This document shows positions 45,861 to 58,359 of a DNA stretch of 64,000 nt, one piece after another. The stretch covers positions 8,381,444 through 8,445,443 of the forward strand of contig JAYGXS010000008.1 in NCBI GenBank assembly GCA_036362985.1, written 5' to 3'. The first letter of the stretch is position 1. Each line of letters starts with the position of its first letter. The DNA is from Ligula intestinalis. Lineage: Eukaryota; Platyhelminthes; Cestoda; Diphyllobothriidea; Diphyllobothriidae. Under the pieces are notes generated by a model, which was not told where the DNA came from, made no database searches, and saw only the letters and a list, made by a program, of their open reading frames with translations. A program made the translations under genes and the position numbers.

Positions 45861-46099
45861 GGCCCAACGGCTAGCATGGAAGCAGCAAGTTGCCGCGCCC
45901 ATAATGGGCATGTTTCCTAAACTGATCTGGTCAAAAAACACTTCCGTACTTTACTTTTTGAAAGTGGCCAATAACTTTGCACGGTCAAAGACCACAAGAA
46001 ATTCCGAGTGGTAAAACTTGCAAACCAAGTAGCTCAGTGAATCTCAGGATATGAGAGGTACGAGGACAAGGGACCTGAACTACCGAAACGCAAAACTTA

Positions 46100-46580
46100 G
46101 CCCAGTATAAGATGTACCGTGCACTTCGCTGACGGGGTCATCAGGATGTAGCGGGTCGTGCCTGGCTGACTAGCTCGCGTCGAAGTGCACTTTATCAAAG
46201 GCTTACCTATGCGGTTTCTTGAGGTCTCGATCAGCCAATCATAGTTCCCGCATCTATGAGGCGATTAGTGGGGAGCTTGCACGCGTGCCCGACGCAAGTT
46301 GCTTCTCTGCTCAAAATCTCCAGGCCGACCTACCCAATGAAAGATCTTTCTCTATCTGTCTACTGCCCCGAGTTCTTTCAAACAGTTACATGGGATCCGG
46401 TCGATCTCCTGAGCGTACGGGCTCTCCCGAGTCAAGCTACTCTCATCTATTCTTCTCTCTGTTGTGTGCACAATAAACTCTTCCTACTACTCTGGCTTTA
46501 CGGACTTCTCTTCTGCACTAAGTAGCCATGGTCAGAAGATCGCAGTTGCGCGGTTTAACTCACTTAACCCCCTGTGATAA
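46100..46580 (+). repeat. LTR-like repeat family R, copy R13
   Basis: Same subtype as R1. Tail has CACAATAAACTCTTCC (AATAAA) and ends CACTTAACCCCCTGTGATAA. Confidence 0.7.
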
Positions 46581-46699
46581 AGGTATGCAGATGGTCAAAT
46601 AGGGGAGAAGATGGAGACCTTCGCCTGGGAATTATTCGCTTTCTCTGTACAGCTTCCTATGAGAGAATAGGGAAGATGTAAATAGAACAGACAGCAGAT

Positions 46700-47790
46700 T
46701 ATTTGCTTTATCAAAATCGTCGTTGATATTCTACCACTCCGTCGTGATTTTGCAATCGTAAAAAATGGCCTAAAAGTAAAGAAGTATACTGGAAACTGCT
46801 CTAGTACGCAAAAAATCCATTCCTTGTATTTTCAGTATACGATTTAGTCGCAATGCCCAGGGAAGTCAAAGCTTGTCACACATTGACATTTTAATTTTGA
46901 CTTTATCTTCGGAACTGGTAAATCACGCAGATACTTGACGCCGAAATATCTAATAAAACGCCATTTCAAGGGGTCACTTGTTATAGAAAACTTTTTAATT
47001 GATCTTAGACATATTAATATCAAGTGTTTGTCGTTCATTTTCTCGGCAATGACTTCACGTGCTTGGATTATGCTTAAACAAAGACCCAAACAGTCAGGTG
47101 CATTACAAAGAATGTCCAAAAACTCACTATTTGCGTAAATGCGTTTGAGAAATATCTTAGTTTGGAAGTAAAAATAGGCACGTAGAATAAGATACTTATT
47201 TATGGACCATCGACTGAAAATCGTATAGTGTTAACTACAATGGCAAGAATGACCTGAACCTCGCCGTAATCGAAATCCCGCAATGATTTCAAAGAAATGT
47301 GTCGGAAGATAATTTCTCTTAGTGTGCACAAAATGGTTCGTATACGATTGCACCTAACGAGCCAATTTAAATTTATTAGTCACTGAGTGGCATTTGCGCA
47401 CGTAAACTTACGAAATATCTTACAGCTATGACCTTCTAATCGGCGTAATCAAGCGAAAATCTTGTTGCCTCAGTCCAACGTAAATCAAGCAATGTATGAA
47501 AGAAAGAAAAGAGCAGCTTTTCCCATGACAACATATTCAAAAACATAATCGAAATCTGAGTTGTTCTGTAGCAGCCATTCTTTACATTGTGCGTGATGTG
47601 GAAACATGCGTATCCAAAAATTTTACAAAAGGATTATTGGCCAAAGTGTGCTGCTTTATTCATCTGGTTTTACTGCATGAATAAACTTCCTCTACATTTC
47701 AGTTAACCTAGTACGTCCGATTTTCACTTTGTCACTTTTGTAACCATTCTGAAAAATTTGGTATTTCTAAACAGAGTAATCTAACTTGAT
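46700..47790 (-). repeat. family F, copy F4
   Basis: Reverse orientation. GACGCCGAAATATCTAATAAAA and TTTTTAATTGATC match F3. Confidence 0.6.
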
Positions 47791-47871
47791 AAATCGCAAT
47801 GTGCCCTCTTTTGACGGGCGACCATCACTTACTTGCCGTAGGACTCTGGCGGACACAATGTGAACTTATCG

Positions 47872-48315
47872 AGGGGTGTTAAGGTTAATACATTTGCCCC
47901 TAAGGGCTGCGATCTTCTGGGCCCGGTTCTTTAGGGGAATAGAGACCGTGAGAACCGTGTGAGAGCGCGGGGTCATCACAGTGGCCAACGAAGCTGTTTG
48001 CGTCCACTCCCGATCAAGGCGGATTCCGATATGTCCGTTAGCGCGGGAATTGTCACAAGAGCCCAGAGTGGACTTTGTGTGAATCATTATCAAGATGATT
48101 GACCCGACCAGTGTGGAGGGCGTGTGTGCACCTGAGTCGCGCTATGGCTAGAGGTTGCTCGCTTGTCTGAGAGTCAAATTCCTCCTGTCTATTCTCCACT
48201 TTCTTCTGTACAGAATAAACTGTTACTTTCATTCTGGCCTCCTATGACTTCTCTTCTCCTAAGGAACTGAGCCTGAAAATCGCACTTCCTGGAGTTAAAC
48301 TACTCAACCTTCGCG
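47872..48315. repeat. family R inverted chimera (R14)
   Basis: Left ~75 bases are the reverse terminus (TTATCGAGGGGTGTTAAGG to GGTTCTTTAGGGG), while the right end is the forward tail (TTCTGTACAGAATAAACTG to TTCGCGATAG). The two ends therefore form ~75 bp terminal inverted repeats. The middle is from R16-like and R15-like sequence. Confidence 0.7.
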
Positions 48316-49265
48316 ATAGATTATATGCTGGTGGGGAGGTGACCTAGTCCATAGGGGCTTCATAGGAAGCGTATTCTAAATTCTGTGGAGTTTCCTATCT
48401 ACAACAAAATGCGAAAGTATAAGTAGCCTTAGCGTAAGGGACTGAGACTATGTGAAGTCTGTATCCCTGTTTGCTGCATAACGGGCTAAAAAAGGGCTTC
48501 CAATTAGTTGTCCGTAAATGACTGTCAGTCATTAAAGAAAAGTAGGGTTGAATTCTTCTGCTATTTTTCTTATACAGCCCATGGGTTGCTACGAATAGCC
48601 AAGGATGCAGAAAAGTAAAGTGAATTGTAATTTAAAACTTTAGACTCTGCTTACTGTTGAAATGGCCTTTTAGCTAGTTTGCTTTTTGTTAATGGCCAAA
48701 TAGAAGTGTATTCAAAAGCCAACGCTTTCCACTGTATATCAAATTCCACGAGATTGTGCCGCGTGCCAATCGGTATTGTAACCTTGATCAAGTTTTAGTG
48801 GCCTGCTAGAGCTTTTTTGGAACCGCGTGTTTCAAATCTGACCTCCATTTTCGGGCTCCGAGGAAATTAGATTTCTTCGCGAGTTAGGACTACAGGAAGC
48901 TCTTGCAGCCCGTTGGGATTGAGAATATACTTCACTTGCCCAATATCATCTCCCTCAACCACCTTCAGGAGGACTTATCTACGTTCTGCAAAATATTTTA
49001 CTCTTCGGATTTTGAGGATCGTCGCCTCTACTGATTTCTCGACTTAGAAGTCCATTACTCCATCGTGCATTGCAGATCGAAATTCTACGAAGGCTGAATC
49101 AATCTTCTTACATTGAATTTCCCTGTTTTATCCTTTCAAAGTTCTCATCTTAGTTTGAGCATTTGGAATTCCAAGAGGAACTTAAGTTTTCTCAACACGA
49201 CGGCCCTGCTCAAATTTTGAAGTCTCTTTCTATCGAAGAAACCATGTTCTAGTATATTTTCCTCA
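48316..49265. other. no gene recognised
   Basis: Nothing supportable. It may include the 5' UTR of the LINE that follows. Confidence 0.25.
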
Positions 49266-49360
49266 AATTTAAGGCAATATCCTTGATCAGGAAATCTATT
49301 TTTGCTGATTGTAAGAAACCTTGCAAACATGTTATGCTCGACATCTGAAGAGAGAAATGA

Positions 49361-49434
49361 TGCGCGACCGGAGTTCGAACACAGTACCACTCACATCGAG
49401 GACGAACGCGCTTACCATTACACCATCAAAACAC
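49361..49434 (-). repeat. tRNA-like module antisense to LINE 5' end
   Basis: The - strand has GATGGTGTAATGGTAAGCGCG (A box) and GTGTTCGAACTCCGG (B box). It lies antisense at the 5' end of the + strand LINE, in the frame read as RPEFEHSTTHIEDERAYHYT. Equivalent to 2643-2714 in the other copy, but a different tRNA-like sequence. Confidence 0.6.
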
Positions 49435-49511
49435 AGTCAAAGAGGCGTTCGAAAATTGTCTTAAATTTAGCGCAGACGACGCAAGTAGACCAGCCGGTTT
49501 CCGCAAGCTAA

Positions 49512-50556
49512 TTGATGGTCCAGATGCTAGTCGCCAAATTTAACCGGCTCCAACTAGAAGTCAAAGAAATGAAAGAGCTTATCCACAGGTCTTTTATTCC
49601 GGAGGAAACTACACAAAGAGCAACCCGTAGTAGAATGAGGGCTGGTGTGCCTAACATATCCACAGGAAACAAACAATTGGTGTCTAAGATACCCGTAAAA
49701 AGCAGTCCAGTCGCGCCTCCTAAAGAGGCAAAGACTAAGAGCAAGAGGCCACCGGCTTCAACACAAGAAGGTCGCCTTGTCACGAAAGAGAATCCGTCAG
49801 GCTCTTCCCATAAGCAAATATCAGATCAAAAGGTAATCACAGCCCAAGTTAAGGAGACCTGCACTCCGGTAGTATCGGATCCTTCTCAGCGGTTCCCGGA
49901 TAAAGGTCCCGTTGACCGTGCACAGAGCGTTACTAGTCCGGATATCCCAGCAGACATTCCCATTTTGCGAGGCCCATCTGAGGATTCTGAGTTGTCGGAG
50001 GATAACCGAAAGCCCGCAATCAATCAACCATTTGAGGATTTTGAGTGATCGGAGGATAACCGAAAACTCCCAATCAATAGCAGCGGCCCTGACAAGGGCA
50101 ACTGCATCATACTACAGGGACTACCCGATTTATCTGCCGAAACACCCAGCGAAAGAAGCGAGGCTGACAAAGGGTTATTCCAAGAGCTCCTAAACGAGCT
50201 GTTACAACCATCTGAGGAGACCTTTAATGGAAGCATATTTCGTCTTGGAATTCGTTCAAACTCAACTCAGCAGAAAAGATCACGACCACTAAAGATCATC
50301 CTTACCAGCGACACAGAAGCAAAACTTCTACTGTCAAGACGTTTTCGATTGAAGTACTCTATAAAGGATGTGTTTTTTTCAGCCGGATTACTCTCCTGCC
50401 TACAGGCTGAAACGCCGCATTCTAGTTCTAGAATTGAGGGAACGCAAAATCAAACGAGAACCGAATCTCGTGATCTTCAAGGACCAGATAGTCGAAAGAA
50501 ATTCTGCCCCCTCATGGACCAAACCGATTCGCATGACCGCGCAGCTACTCCAGTAG
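49512..50556 (+). pseudogene. LINE ORF1 of second CR1/Jockey element
   Basis: Begins with a coiled coil (LVAKFNRLQLEVKEMKELI), a Lys/Ser/Pro linker, and a C-terminal block (CIILQGLPDLSAE, FRLGIRSNS, RPLKIILTSDTEAKLLLSRR, VFFQPDYSPAYRLKRRILVL) colinear with the first LINE. A 54-base tandem duplication at about 49980-50090 carries TGA (50046-50048) in its second unit where the first has TTG. A one-base T insertion in the run at about 50371-50377 shifts the frame before QPDYSP. Ends TAG 50554-50556, overlapping ORF2. Confidence 0.8.
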
Positions 50557-50589
50557 CCTGCGTTGGGGCTACAAATGGACCACGCAAGA

Positions 50590-53384
50590 ATTCAAAATTG
50601 AAATTTATGTATATCAATCCGCAAAGCTTACTTTCAAAAACGGATGAACTAAGGTCAACGTATCCGACCTCCGTTCCGATGTTATTTCGATAACAGAAAC
50701 ATGGTTTTCGGACCAGATTGAAAATCGCGAGATTGGAATCACCAGCTTTCAAGTGTTCGGGAAAGACAGAGACAACCGAAGAGGCGGAGGTGTAGCAACT
50801 TTCGTGAAGAACGGTTTGTATGTTTCTGAAAAAACAGCGAATCTGTCTTGCCAAGAAGCGGTATGGTTAACTGTAAGAGCAACCGGTTCCCAAAGCCTTG
50901 ATATCTTAACTGTCTACCAACCACCGAGAAACAATCCTGAGGCCGATGCTTTTATTGCTGGATGAACTTAAAACCCTCGCTATGCGACCAAATACCCTTA
51001 TTGTTGCGGACTTCAACGCTCCTACCATCAACTGGAGCTCCTCCTTAGCTGATTTCCCTGAATCGGCATTCGACCACCAGCTCCTGAATATAACCCAATC
51101 CCTACTTCTCACCCAGCACGTCACATTTCCCACAAGAATTCGTGAAGGCCAGCGGATGAACTGCCTCGACCTTGTGCTCACTAAGTCGCTCGACAATATC
51201 GACATTGTGAATTGCTTACCCCCACTAGGCCAGAGTGAACATGTAGTTCTCATGTGGGAATACAGTTTATTTTCTTTGCCTGCCGAACCACATGACCTCC
51301 GTCCTAATATTTGGCTTGATGATTTCGAGCAAATGAAACATGATCTCTGTTTCATAGACTGGGCATCCACACTCTCCGACAACGTTGAAGAAGCTTGGGA
51401 AGAGTTCAAAGGGATAGTCCATAACCTCATCTCTAGCCACTACCCTATCACTCGCCAAAAACTTACGAACAGGCCTCGCTGGCTGAATCCATCCTTAAAA
51501 ACCGAAGTTAACAAGAGGGGAAAACTGTTTAAAAAGTACCGAATTGAAAGGTTATCTGAATCTCTTAATAGGTACAAAATGCAGAGGCACCGTGTCAAAT
51601 GTCTCATTGTCAGAGCTCGACAGCAGTTCGAAGAGGATCTGTTAAACCGAGCCATAGTTAACCCCAAAGTCCTGTGCAGTTATATAAGACAGAGCACGCG
51701 GAATAAGGATCCTATCCCCCTACTGCGAACTGCCGAAGGTGCCGAAATCTAAGAGGACAAGGATAAAGCTGACCATCTCTCTCAGTTCTTCCGGTCCGTC
51801 GAGATGACTGAACCCGGTTTTCTATCCCACACCTATGAAGACAATTCGATCTCATCTATTGATACAGCCCTCTTCGCCGAAGATGTAGTTAAGAATGAGC
51901 TTCTTAATTTGAAAGAATCGACCTCCCCAGGCCCCGATGCAATCCCGGCCAAGCTGTTGAAGGAACTAGCTTCTGAAATGGCCAAGCCGCTAGCCCTAAT
52001 CTTCCAGGCGTCATTTGTTACGGGCTGCCTACCATCTGATTGGAAGACAGCGACGATCATCCCACTTTTCAGGAGTGGAAGCCGAGCGTCCGCAAATAAC
52101 TACAGGCTGGTGAGTCTTACCTCCATTTGTTGCAAATTCATGGAAACAATCATTAAGAAGGCGTTGATGCAGTTCCTTGAGCAGAATCACATCCTTTCCG
52201 AGGCCCAACATGGTTTTTGCAGTGGTAGGTCCTGTCTTACCAATCTGTTATTCTCACTTGATAGCTCAACCAAAACACGTGACGAGGGCATAACGGTGCA
52301 TGCGATCTACATTGACTTCAAAAAGGCGTTCAATACCGTCCCTCATCAATGCTTGCTGCTTAAGCTGCGCAGCGCAGGCGTTCGCGGGAACCTCCTCCTA
52401 TGGATCCAAAACTTTTTGACAGGACGGTTACAAAGAGTCCAAGTCGGTCGCCAGCAGTCTTCGGGTTTACCTGTGGTGAGTGGCGTCCCACAGGGCTCAG
52501 TTTTAGGTCGCGTATTGTTCCTCGTTTTCATCAACGACCGTGTCAGGGATCTAGACTGTGAAGTCACCTTGTTCACCGATGACATCAAATTATGGAAAGT
52601 TGTCCAAAGTACGGCAGATGAAAACCATCTACAAGCCAACTTGAACAGATTGGAGGACTGGTCAAAGCTTTGGCTGATGCCTTTCAATGTTAGTAAATGA
52701 AACTATCTTCAAATCGGCAGTTGTAGAGTATCCTGCACGAAAGTCTATTCTTTAAATGGTACTCCGCTGCAACAAGTTGATAGTCAGAAGAATTTGGGTG
52801 TGTGGATAACTTCTTCACTCAAACCAACGCTAAACTGTACGAAGGCGGTGAATTTGGCCAGATCTATGTTACAGCTGATTAGACGAGCCTTTATGGGTTT
52901 TGAAAAAGACAGCTTTTCCAAAATCTTTGGAAGCTTCATTCAGCTGCACCTGGAGTTCGCTATACAGGCATGGAGACCATGGACTGTCAAAGATTTTACT
53001 GTCTTAGAGAAGGTCCAGAGGCGAGCGACAAAGATGGTCAAAGGTCTAGGAACATTGCCCTACGAAAGCAGACTGCCCATTCTCGACCTATTTCCTCTTT
53101 CCTACAGCCAACTCCGAGGGGACCTCATATTAACCTTCCGTATTATGAATAACCTGCATTGCTGTTTCGTTCCTGGTGATTTCTTTGCCCAGGCTAACAC
53201 GCTAACTTTGCGCGGGCATTCCCTTAAACTACGCCCGGGCGTAGCAAGGATCGACGGAAGAAAATTTTTCTTTACCAACAGATTAGTTTCAGCGTGGAAC
53301 GCTCTTCCAGACGAGGTATTCTTCTCCACTTGTGTCAATACATTTAAGAGTAGATTGGACATGTATAAAGCGCAAACGCAATAA
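50590..53384 (+). pseudogene. LINE ORF2: EEP endonuclease and RT, broken
   Basis: Endonuclease: KFMYINPQSLLSK, ITETWFSD, GGGVATFVKNGLYVSE, ADFNAP, and QSEHVVL where the other copy has SDH. RT from ~51890: SPGPDAIPAKLL, YIDFKKAFNTVPH (motif A Asp kept), SGVPQGSVLG, FTDDIKLW (catalytic Asp pair kept), then WSKLWLMPFN, LGVWI, a C-terminal domain ending VNTFKSRLDMYKAQTQ and TAA 53382. Lesions: frameshifts near 50680 and 50955, TAA at 51750-51752, TGA at 52698-52700 (a codon expected to be Cys). It is full length but inactive. Confidence 0.92.
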
Positions 53385-53648
53385 AGGTAAAAACTCCTTC
53401 ATCAGATTACAATGAATCACTTTACAATGAGTCACATTGCTTATCACATACACTGCATCAAATTATACTACTCGCTATTTGCAAGTAGCCATATATTTTT
53501 TGTAATATTTGTGACTATTGTTTTCCCGGAAAATGTCACTGTCGTACATTTAAAAATTTTCTTTGTATCAACTTATTTCCTATCATCCTGTTACCAACAG
53601 GGAGTTCAAAGGCATTCGCCTATCTTTCCCTCAATAAACTGATGCTGA
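53385..53648 (+). repeat. LINE 3' UTR and tail
   Basis: AT-rich, ends with CAATAAACTGATGCTGATACTGATTG-like short repeats (CTGAT[A/G]C), the kind of short-unit tail found on CR1-like elements, followed by an R repeat. Confidence 0.6.
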
Positions 53649-53649
53649 T

Positions 53650-54086
53650 ACTGATTGATCAGCGGCGCTGCGTTGACCCGCCTGCCAAGCTGCTGGCCTG
53701 CACGTGATTGTCCGCCTCACGATGACTGGTTGCGTCTTCGCCCAAGTTGCCCGTCTCAAGGTCAAGTCACTACCGCGAGTCTTGGCATTAGACCTCCGTG
53801 AGAACTCGAGCCAACCAGAATGTACCGTTTCCTGACTGGCTTCCGGAAGAAGGCATGCGCTGAGCTTCCGGCAATCCCCCACGCTCTCATCACTTAAAAT
53901 GCGGCTTTGTGGTCAGCGGTTGTTCGCTCGTCTGACAGTCCAATTCCTCTTGCTTGTTCTCTACTTTCTTCTGTATAGAATAGAGTGTTTTGACCATTCT
54001 GGTCTGCCATGACCAGCGTCTCCTAAAGAATTGGGCCTAAAGATCGCAGTTGCCAGGGTTTAACTTAATTAACTCTCTGTGGTAAA
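53650..54086 (+). repeat. LTR-like repeat family R, copy R15
   Basis: Same subtype as R6. Tail CTTAATTAACTCTCTGTGGTAA. AATAAA is mutated to AATAGA. Confidence 0.7.
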
Positions 54087-54411
54087 GTGACCCTTTCCAT
54101 TTGCGATTGTAATGAATCACCTAGTGCTTGTCTGAGGCCTAACACGCCCTATTTAATGACTCACGTCCCTTACCATTTTTTTCGAAACCACTTTTAGACT
54201 CATGTCTACTCAGCGTCCCCCTTTTTTAAGTTCTCTTTTTTTTGTCTTGGTGCGCCAGTTATGTTGTCCTCTTTTGGATGAGTATAACCTCCTCTTTCAG
54301 AAAGCGGGTTGTTGATATTGGCGAGATTACTAAAGTTGGAATCTTGTTTAGATTTAACCTCATAATAATTTACTGGCCAACAGTACTTCTGCGAGTTAAC
54401 GAATACGAATA

Positions 54412-54560
54412 CAGTAGTCGCCGGTTATTAAGCCCACGGTTAATAGGTCCAGCCGCTTATTAAGCCCAATTTGGTCTGGGCCCGAGGAGGGCTTAATGAC
54501 CGGCGACTACTGCATTAAGCCCATGGTTAATATACCCAGCCGCTTATTAAGCCCAATTTT
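54412..54560. mobile_element. pogo/Tigger-like MITE (M4) with partial second copy
   Basis: 54412-54512 is a short form with both termini, TA on the left and CA on the right. 54513-54560 repeats the first half (ATTAAGCCCATGGTTAATA, CCGCTTATTAAGCCCAATTTT), a partial tandem copy. Confidence 0.8.
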
Positions 54561-55379
54561 GCAGAATTACAGTAGGTACCCTAATTCATGAATTCGAAGA
54601 AAACATTTACAAAATAATGTATGTTACGCAAGAGCAGCGTCCCCTGAAGTCTTAAAACAGCAAAAGAACGATCCCTTGTGGGACATTCATCATGTCCATG
54701 TCATATTCAGATTTATTTGCTACTAAATGCAGGCTAGGACTTGGCCGAGTTGGCCGACGCATGTGTCCTTAAACCCGCCTAGTCATCTACTGATGGTCCA
54801 TGTCCTTCGTCCCACGTGCTTTCTTTCATCCTGTGCTTTTCCCATGTTCTGGCGCCTTGAACTCGTGGAATTTCTTCACATTCGTTGACTCCCTGCAATT
54901 TTTATTCCAGTGTCCTTATTCACCACTCCCCATGGTGTTTGTTCCCTGTACCGTGTCTTTCTTTATTCGCTTCCTCGTTCTTTTATTCCTGCCCCGTGTG
55001 CTAATTCCCTTATAAACTGGCAGCAACGCGTCTGTGTCATTCACACAACTGTACGTCCATCCTTCTTTTGACTTCTACCTCGCATGTTTCTACCTATCAT
55101 GCACTGTTAATCTTACTGCTTATTTCTGTAGAACTGTACACCACCACAGAGTTATCCTGACTGCATTTAAACACATAAAGAATATCCGAGCTATTCGACT
55201 GTCCTTTGACATAACTTCTGACTTCTGTTGCGTCCATTCAGGTGACAAAACCAGGACTGCATTAAGAAAGACCAAGCATTATTAACACCTAGTAAAAAGA
55301 AGAGGTATTGTGGTGGTTTATCAATTAATAGTAACAGCGTCTGAAGAATGCTGGAAAATTCCGAAAAAGTGAACAATTA
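54561..55379. other. no gene recognised
   Basis: A pyrimidine-rich frame at 54800-55015 is low complexity; nothing else. Confidence 0.3.
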
Positions 55380-55790
55380 GGGTTAATAAATAAATTTAGG
55401 TTTTAAATTTAGAGAAAGCCTGCTCATGCAAACAACCGCGTGACTAAAGCAGCAAGAGTAGTATTGCGTTTTAAAATAATCCTTTTGTGAAGTTTTCGGA
55501 TACATATGCTTCCACTTTTAGCGCAATGTAACGTAGGCCTGTTATCAACAATACATTTTGATCCGCAGCGTTTAATCGTTTAGAAAATTCCTTGGACATC
55601 AAGAAACGTTGGATTTGGTCCCTTAATACTCTGGGCTGAACTAAACGCTTTTTTAGTAAATTCACTGAAGAAGATAAACAACTTAAAATTTATGTTAAAC
55701 CACGCCCTGAAATATCGATCTTCACATTTCATAAGTTAAGCAGATTAAATGACCGAAGAATATCAGCGAACCCAGGCTTGGTCTTTCTAG
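55380..55790 (+). repeat. family F, internally deleted copy F6
   Basis: Joins the beginning (matching 11020-11160) to the end (CCTTGGACATCAAGAAACG, ATCGATCTTCACATTTCAT) of F1, with ~2.5 kb missing. Confidence 0.6.
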
Positions 55791-56865
55791 CCACGTAATT
55801 ACTGACTACTGGTGTTCACTTACCATTAACAGAATGTTTGGAAAGGTAAGAATCGTGGCGGACTATATTCCGGCGCTACTCTAGGAGTGTTAGTTTACCC
55901 CATTAAAAAATAGCACTGAAAATTATTAAGTAGCTCTAATTGTTCAAGTAAAGACTGCGAGCTACGGAGCCCGCAGGAGTTGTGCTAAATCGGGGAATTA
56001 TTCAAGAAAAACGTTTAAGCAGAGGATTCCGTTAGATCTGAGGGCCTTTACAGAGCTTGGGCTAGGTTGCTACTGTTTCCAAACGCACAATGTATAAGCA
56101 AAAGTTAAGGAAGTTTGGTTACAACCTTAACCTTTCACCCGTCAAGTTCTTTTGGATAATGGGAGTGCGTCAATCAGTACTTTATACTACAGACTACGCG
56201 CGGTGAGGCTGTGAATGCCACGCGGTTATTCCGACGCAGCTGAGCTCAATAGGCTTGCCATATATTGGATTGAATCTGAGAAGGTATGTACTGAAGAATT
56301 TACTCCAGTTTCACCCCTTAATTTGCCAGGTAAAAAGCTTAACTAATCGCCAACTACTCTACCGAATTCTCTGATAGAAATCTTTGCAACTTTAAAAAGC
56401 TTATTTGTGAAATTCGAGAATATATTAAAAAGCAGATAGAGGACACTCACTGTTGTACAAAACTCCTCGCATTCGCGTCAGTCAGGGACCCAGGATCGAC
56501 GGGCCACATCCCTGTACTTCTATTCAGTCAAGGGGTTAACGTAAACTGTTTAATCGCCGGAAACTGTAAGTACACGATTATTTAATTCATACACAGCATT
56601 ACACTGAGCAGAACAAGCCAAGCTTTGAGTCCTGTAAGTAGTTTTCTTGTTGCGAATCACAGGGTCAGCATATTTGGCTATTGTCTGAGCCGAATGGACA
56701 ATCAACGCCCCACCAGACCGAAGTACTTTAATGTCAGAAAGTTACATAAAACACGTGAAATATGATATTACACTAGCTTTATCCACAAGAACATTGGTAT
56801 TCCAGTCCTCTCAGTCTACACTTCGTAGCAACTAGCACAACCTGGTCGACAGAGGTGAGAGGGCA
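55791..56865. other. no gene recognised
   Basis: Nothing supportable on either strand. Confidence 0.25.
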
Positions 56866-57395
56866 GAAACCAAGGCAAACCCTGATGTGCTCCGGACTTC
56901 AAACATGTTTTTATTTCCAGCTGAACAATTTTAAAATTCCCCGCGTCCATTTTCAGTGCCTTCTTGCTAGACCGACTACAATTGTTTCCCTGTAGTCCCC
57001 ACCTCCCGTTCGGCTCTCTTGCCTTTTTATCACCTTTTCTTACAATGCTACCAATCTCCCACTGCATCAAGAGACACAGCTGTTTCAAGAGCCACTTTAA
57101 TACGCAAGTTCCCTGTCCATTTTCAGTGACTTCCTGCTAGACTGATTACAATTGTTTCCCTCTTACGAAAGCCTGTACCCCCGTCCTCCGAATCGCGTGC
57201 CCGTGCCGCCCTCCTCCAAGAACGCTGCCCCTGTTGACCTTTTGCTTCCAGTCGAATGCACACTACTGCTAAAACTAGCGCCCTGGCCGAGAGGTGCTTG
57301 AACGCTGTCCCCAACCCTCCCCTTCCTTCGGCTCCCTTGCGCTTTAATCACCTTTTCCTACAATGCTTCCAATCCCTCACTGCATCAAGAGATAA
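56866..57395 (+). repeat. partial tandem duplication related to repeat H
   Basis: Blocks 56950-57080 and 57120-57395 repeat one another (CAGTG[C/A]CTTC[T/C]TGCTAGAC, ACAATTGTTTCCCT, CACTGCATCAAGAGA). The left part matches 8415-8465. Confidence 0.65.
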
Positions 57396-57484
57396 CTGTC
57401 CCACTAGCCGCTCTCCCCCCCCCCCCGGTCGGTGCAACGCATGTGTGCCAGGGAACTGTGAGGCTGCTGACAATTGATGTTGTC

Positions 57485-57687
57485 TAGTAGTTAATTGTAC
57501 ATCGATCTATCTTTCCTTGTTGATGCTTCGCAAGCTCGGACCAACCGAGTGTGTTTTTCGCAAGGCTACTGATTTTAATGTTACTAATGAGGTGACAGTA
57601 GCATATATTTTTGTTATAGTACTCCGGCGAAGCATCAACCGAGATGGGTACATCCTGAAAGACAGATCGGTGTACAATTAACTACTA
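57485..57687. mobile_element. foldback/MITE-like element, ~203 bp
   Basis: Terminal inverted repeats starting TAGTAGTTAATTGTACA and continuing CGATCTRTCTTTC with one or two differences. A further inverted pair GTTGATGCTTCGC/GCGAAGCATCAAC lies inside. No coding content. The superfamily is not clear; the target duplication could be TA or none. Confidence 0.75.
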
Positions 57688-57718
57688 TATACTCCCGACC
57701 AACAACCGGCAAGACAGC

Positions 57719-57890
57719 GAGCTCGTGGCTCAATGGTCAGGACGTTTGCCTCTGACCGGCGAGACGCGAGTTCGAAACTCGAGTGTAGCAGCCGTTTCAG
57801 CGGCTACACTAGAGTTAGCTACCCCCAGCTGACGACGGCCAATAAAGCCAGCAATAGCTATCCTAGGGTGCCTGTCTTTGCCAGAATACT
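57719..57890 (+). repeat. tRNA-headed SINE with hammerhead tail (S3)
   Basis: A box GTGGCTCAATGGTCAGGA, B box GAGTTCGAAACTC, then CTGACGA, stem II GGCCAATAAAGCC, GCAA in place of GAAA (57841 area), and stem I strands CCCCCAG/CTAGGGT. The G-to-C-type core change should abolish cleavage. Confidence 0.75.
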
Positions 57891-58359
57891 ATAAAATAAT
57901 TAATATTGTCTCCCCCCTCTTCTGGTTCAAGTGCAGCTGTCGCAATCTCGCTGACCTCAAGACGCTTACGATTAGCGGCCGCCAACCTCCCCCCCCCCTT
58001 GTCGGCGCAGTATTGCCTCTGTACACGTCCGTCCCCTTTCGCGCTGGTGTTTAAGGCCAATGGGAGTCCACAGGAACTGCCGCCTGAATTGGCATAAAAG
58101 TGACGGTCACCGCCGCCGATTGGTTTTGCCCTAAGTGGCATTGTTGTCGAACGTGTGTTGTTCCCTTGTGCAGAGTCAGGCAATTTGGCCGACACCCTTC
58201 GTTCCTGACTTTAAGTATCCATTGTTGAGGTATGTACATTGCTTATCCCTTAATATTTTGCTTAATAGTAGTATCGTACTGCCTTGATAGTTGCTATCAT
58301 TGGATTTGAAGTACGCGTGACTGCTGGATACAGAGTCGGAGACGCCAAGAAGAGGAAAC
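57891..58359. other. no gene recognised
   Basis: Nothing supportable apart from C-runs near 57990. Confidence 0.25.

Noticed and set aside
50349..50693. Separate 114-codon gene
   Set aside because: It is the overlap of LINE ORF1 and ORF2 joined by a frameshift, not a gene of its own.
54800..55015. Hydrophobic 71-residue frame as a membrane protein
   Set aside because: Pyrimidine-rich low-complexity DNA gives Phe/Leu/Val runs by composition; no splice or family support.
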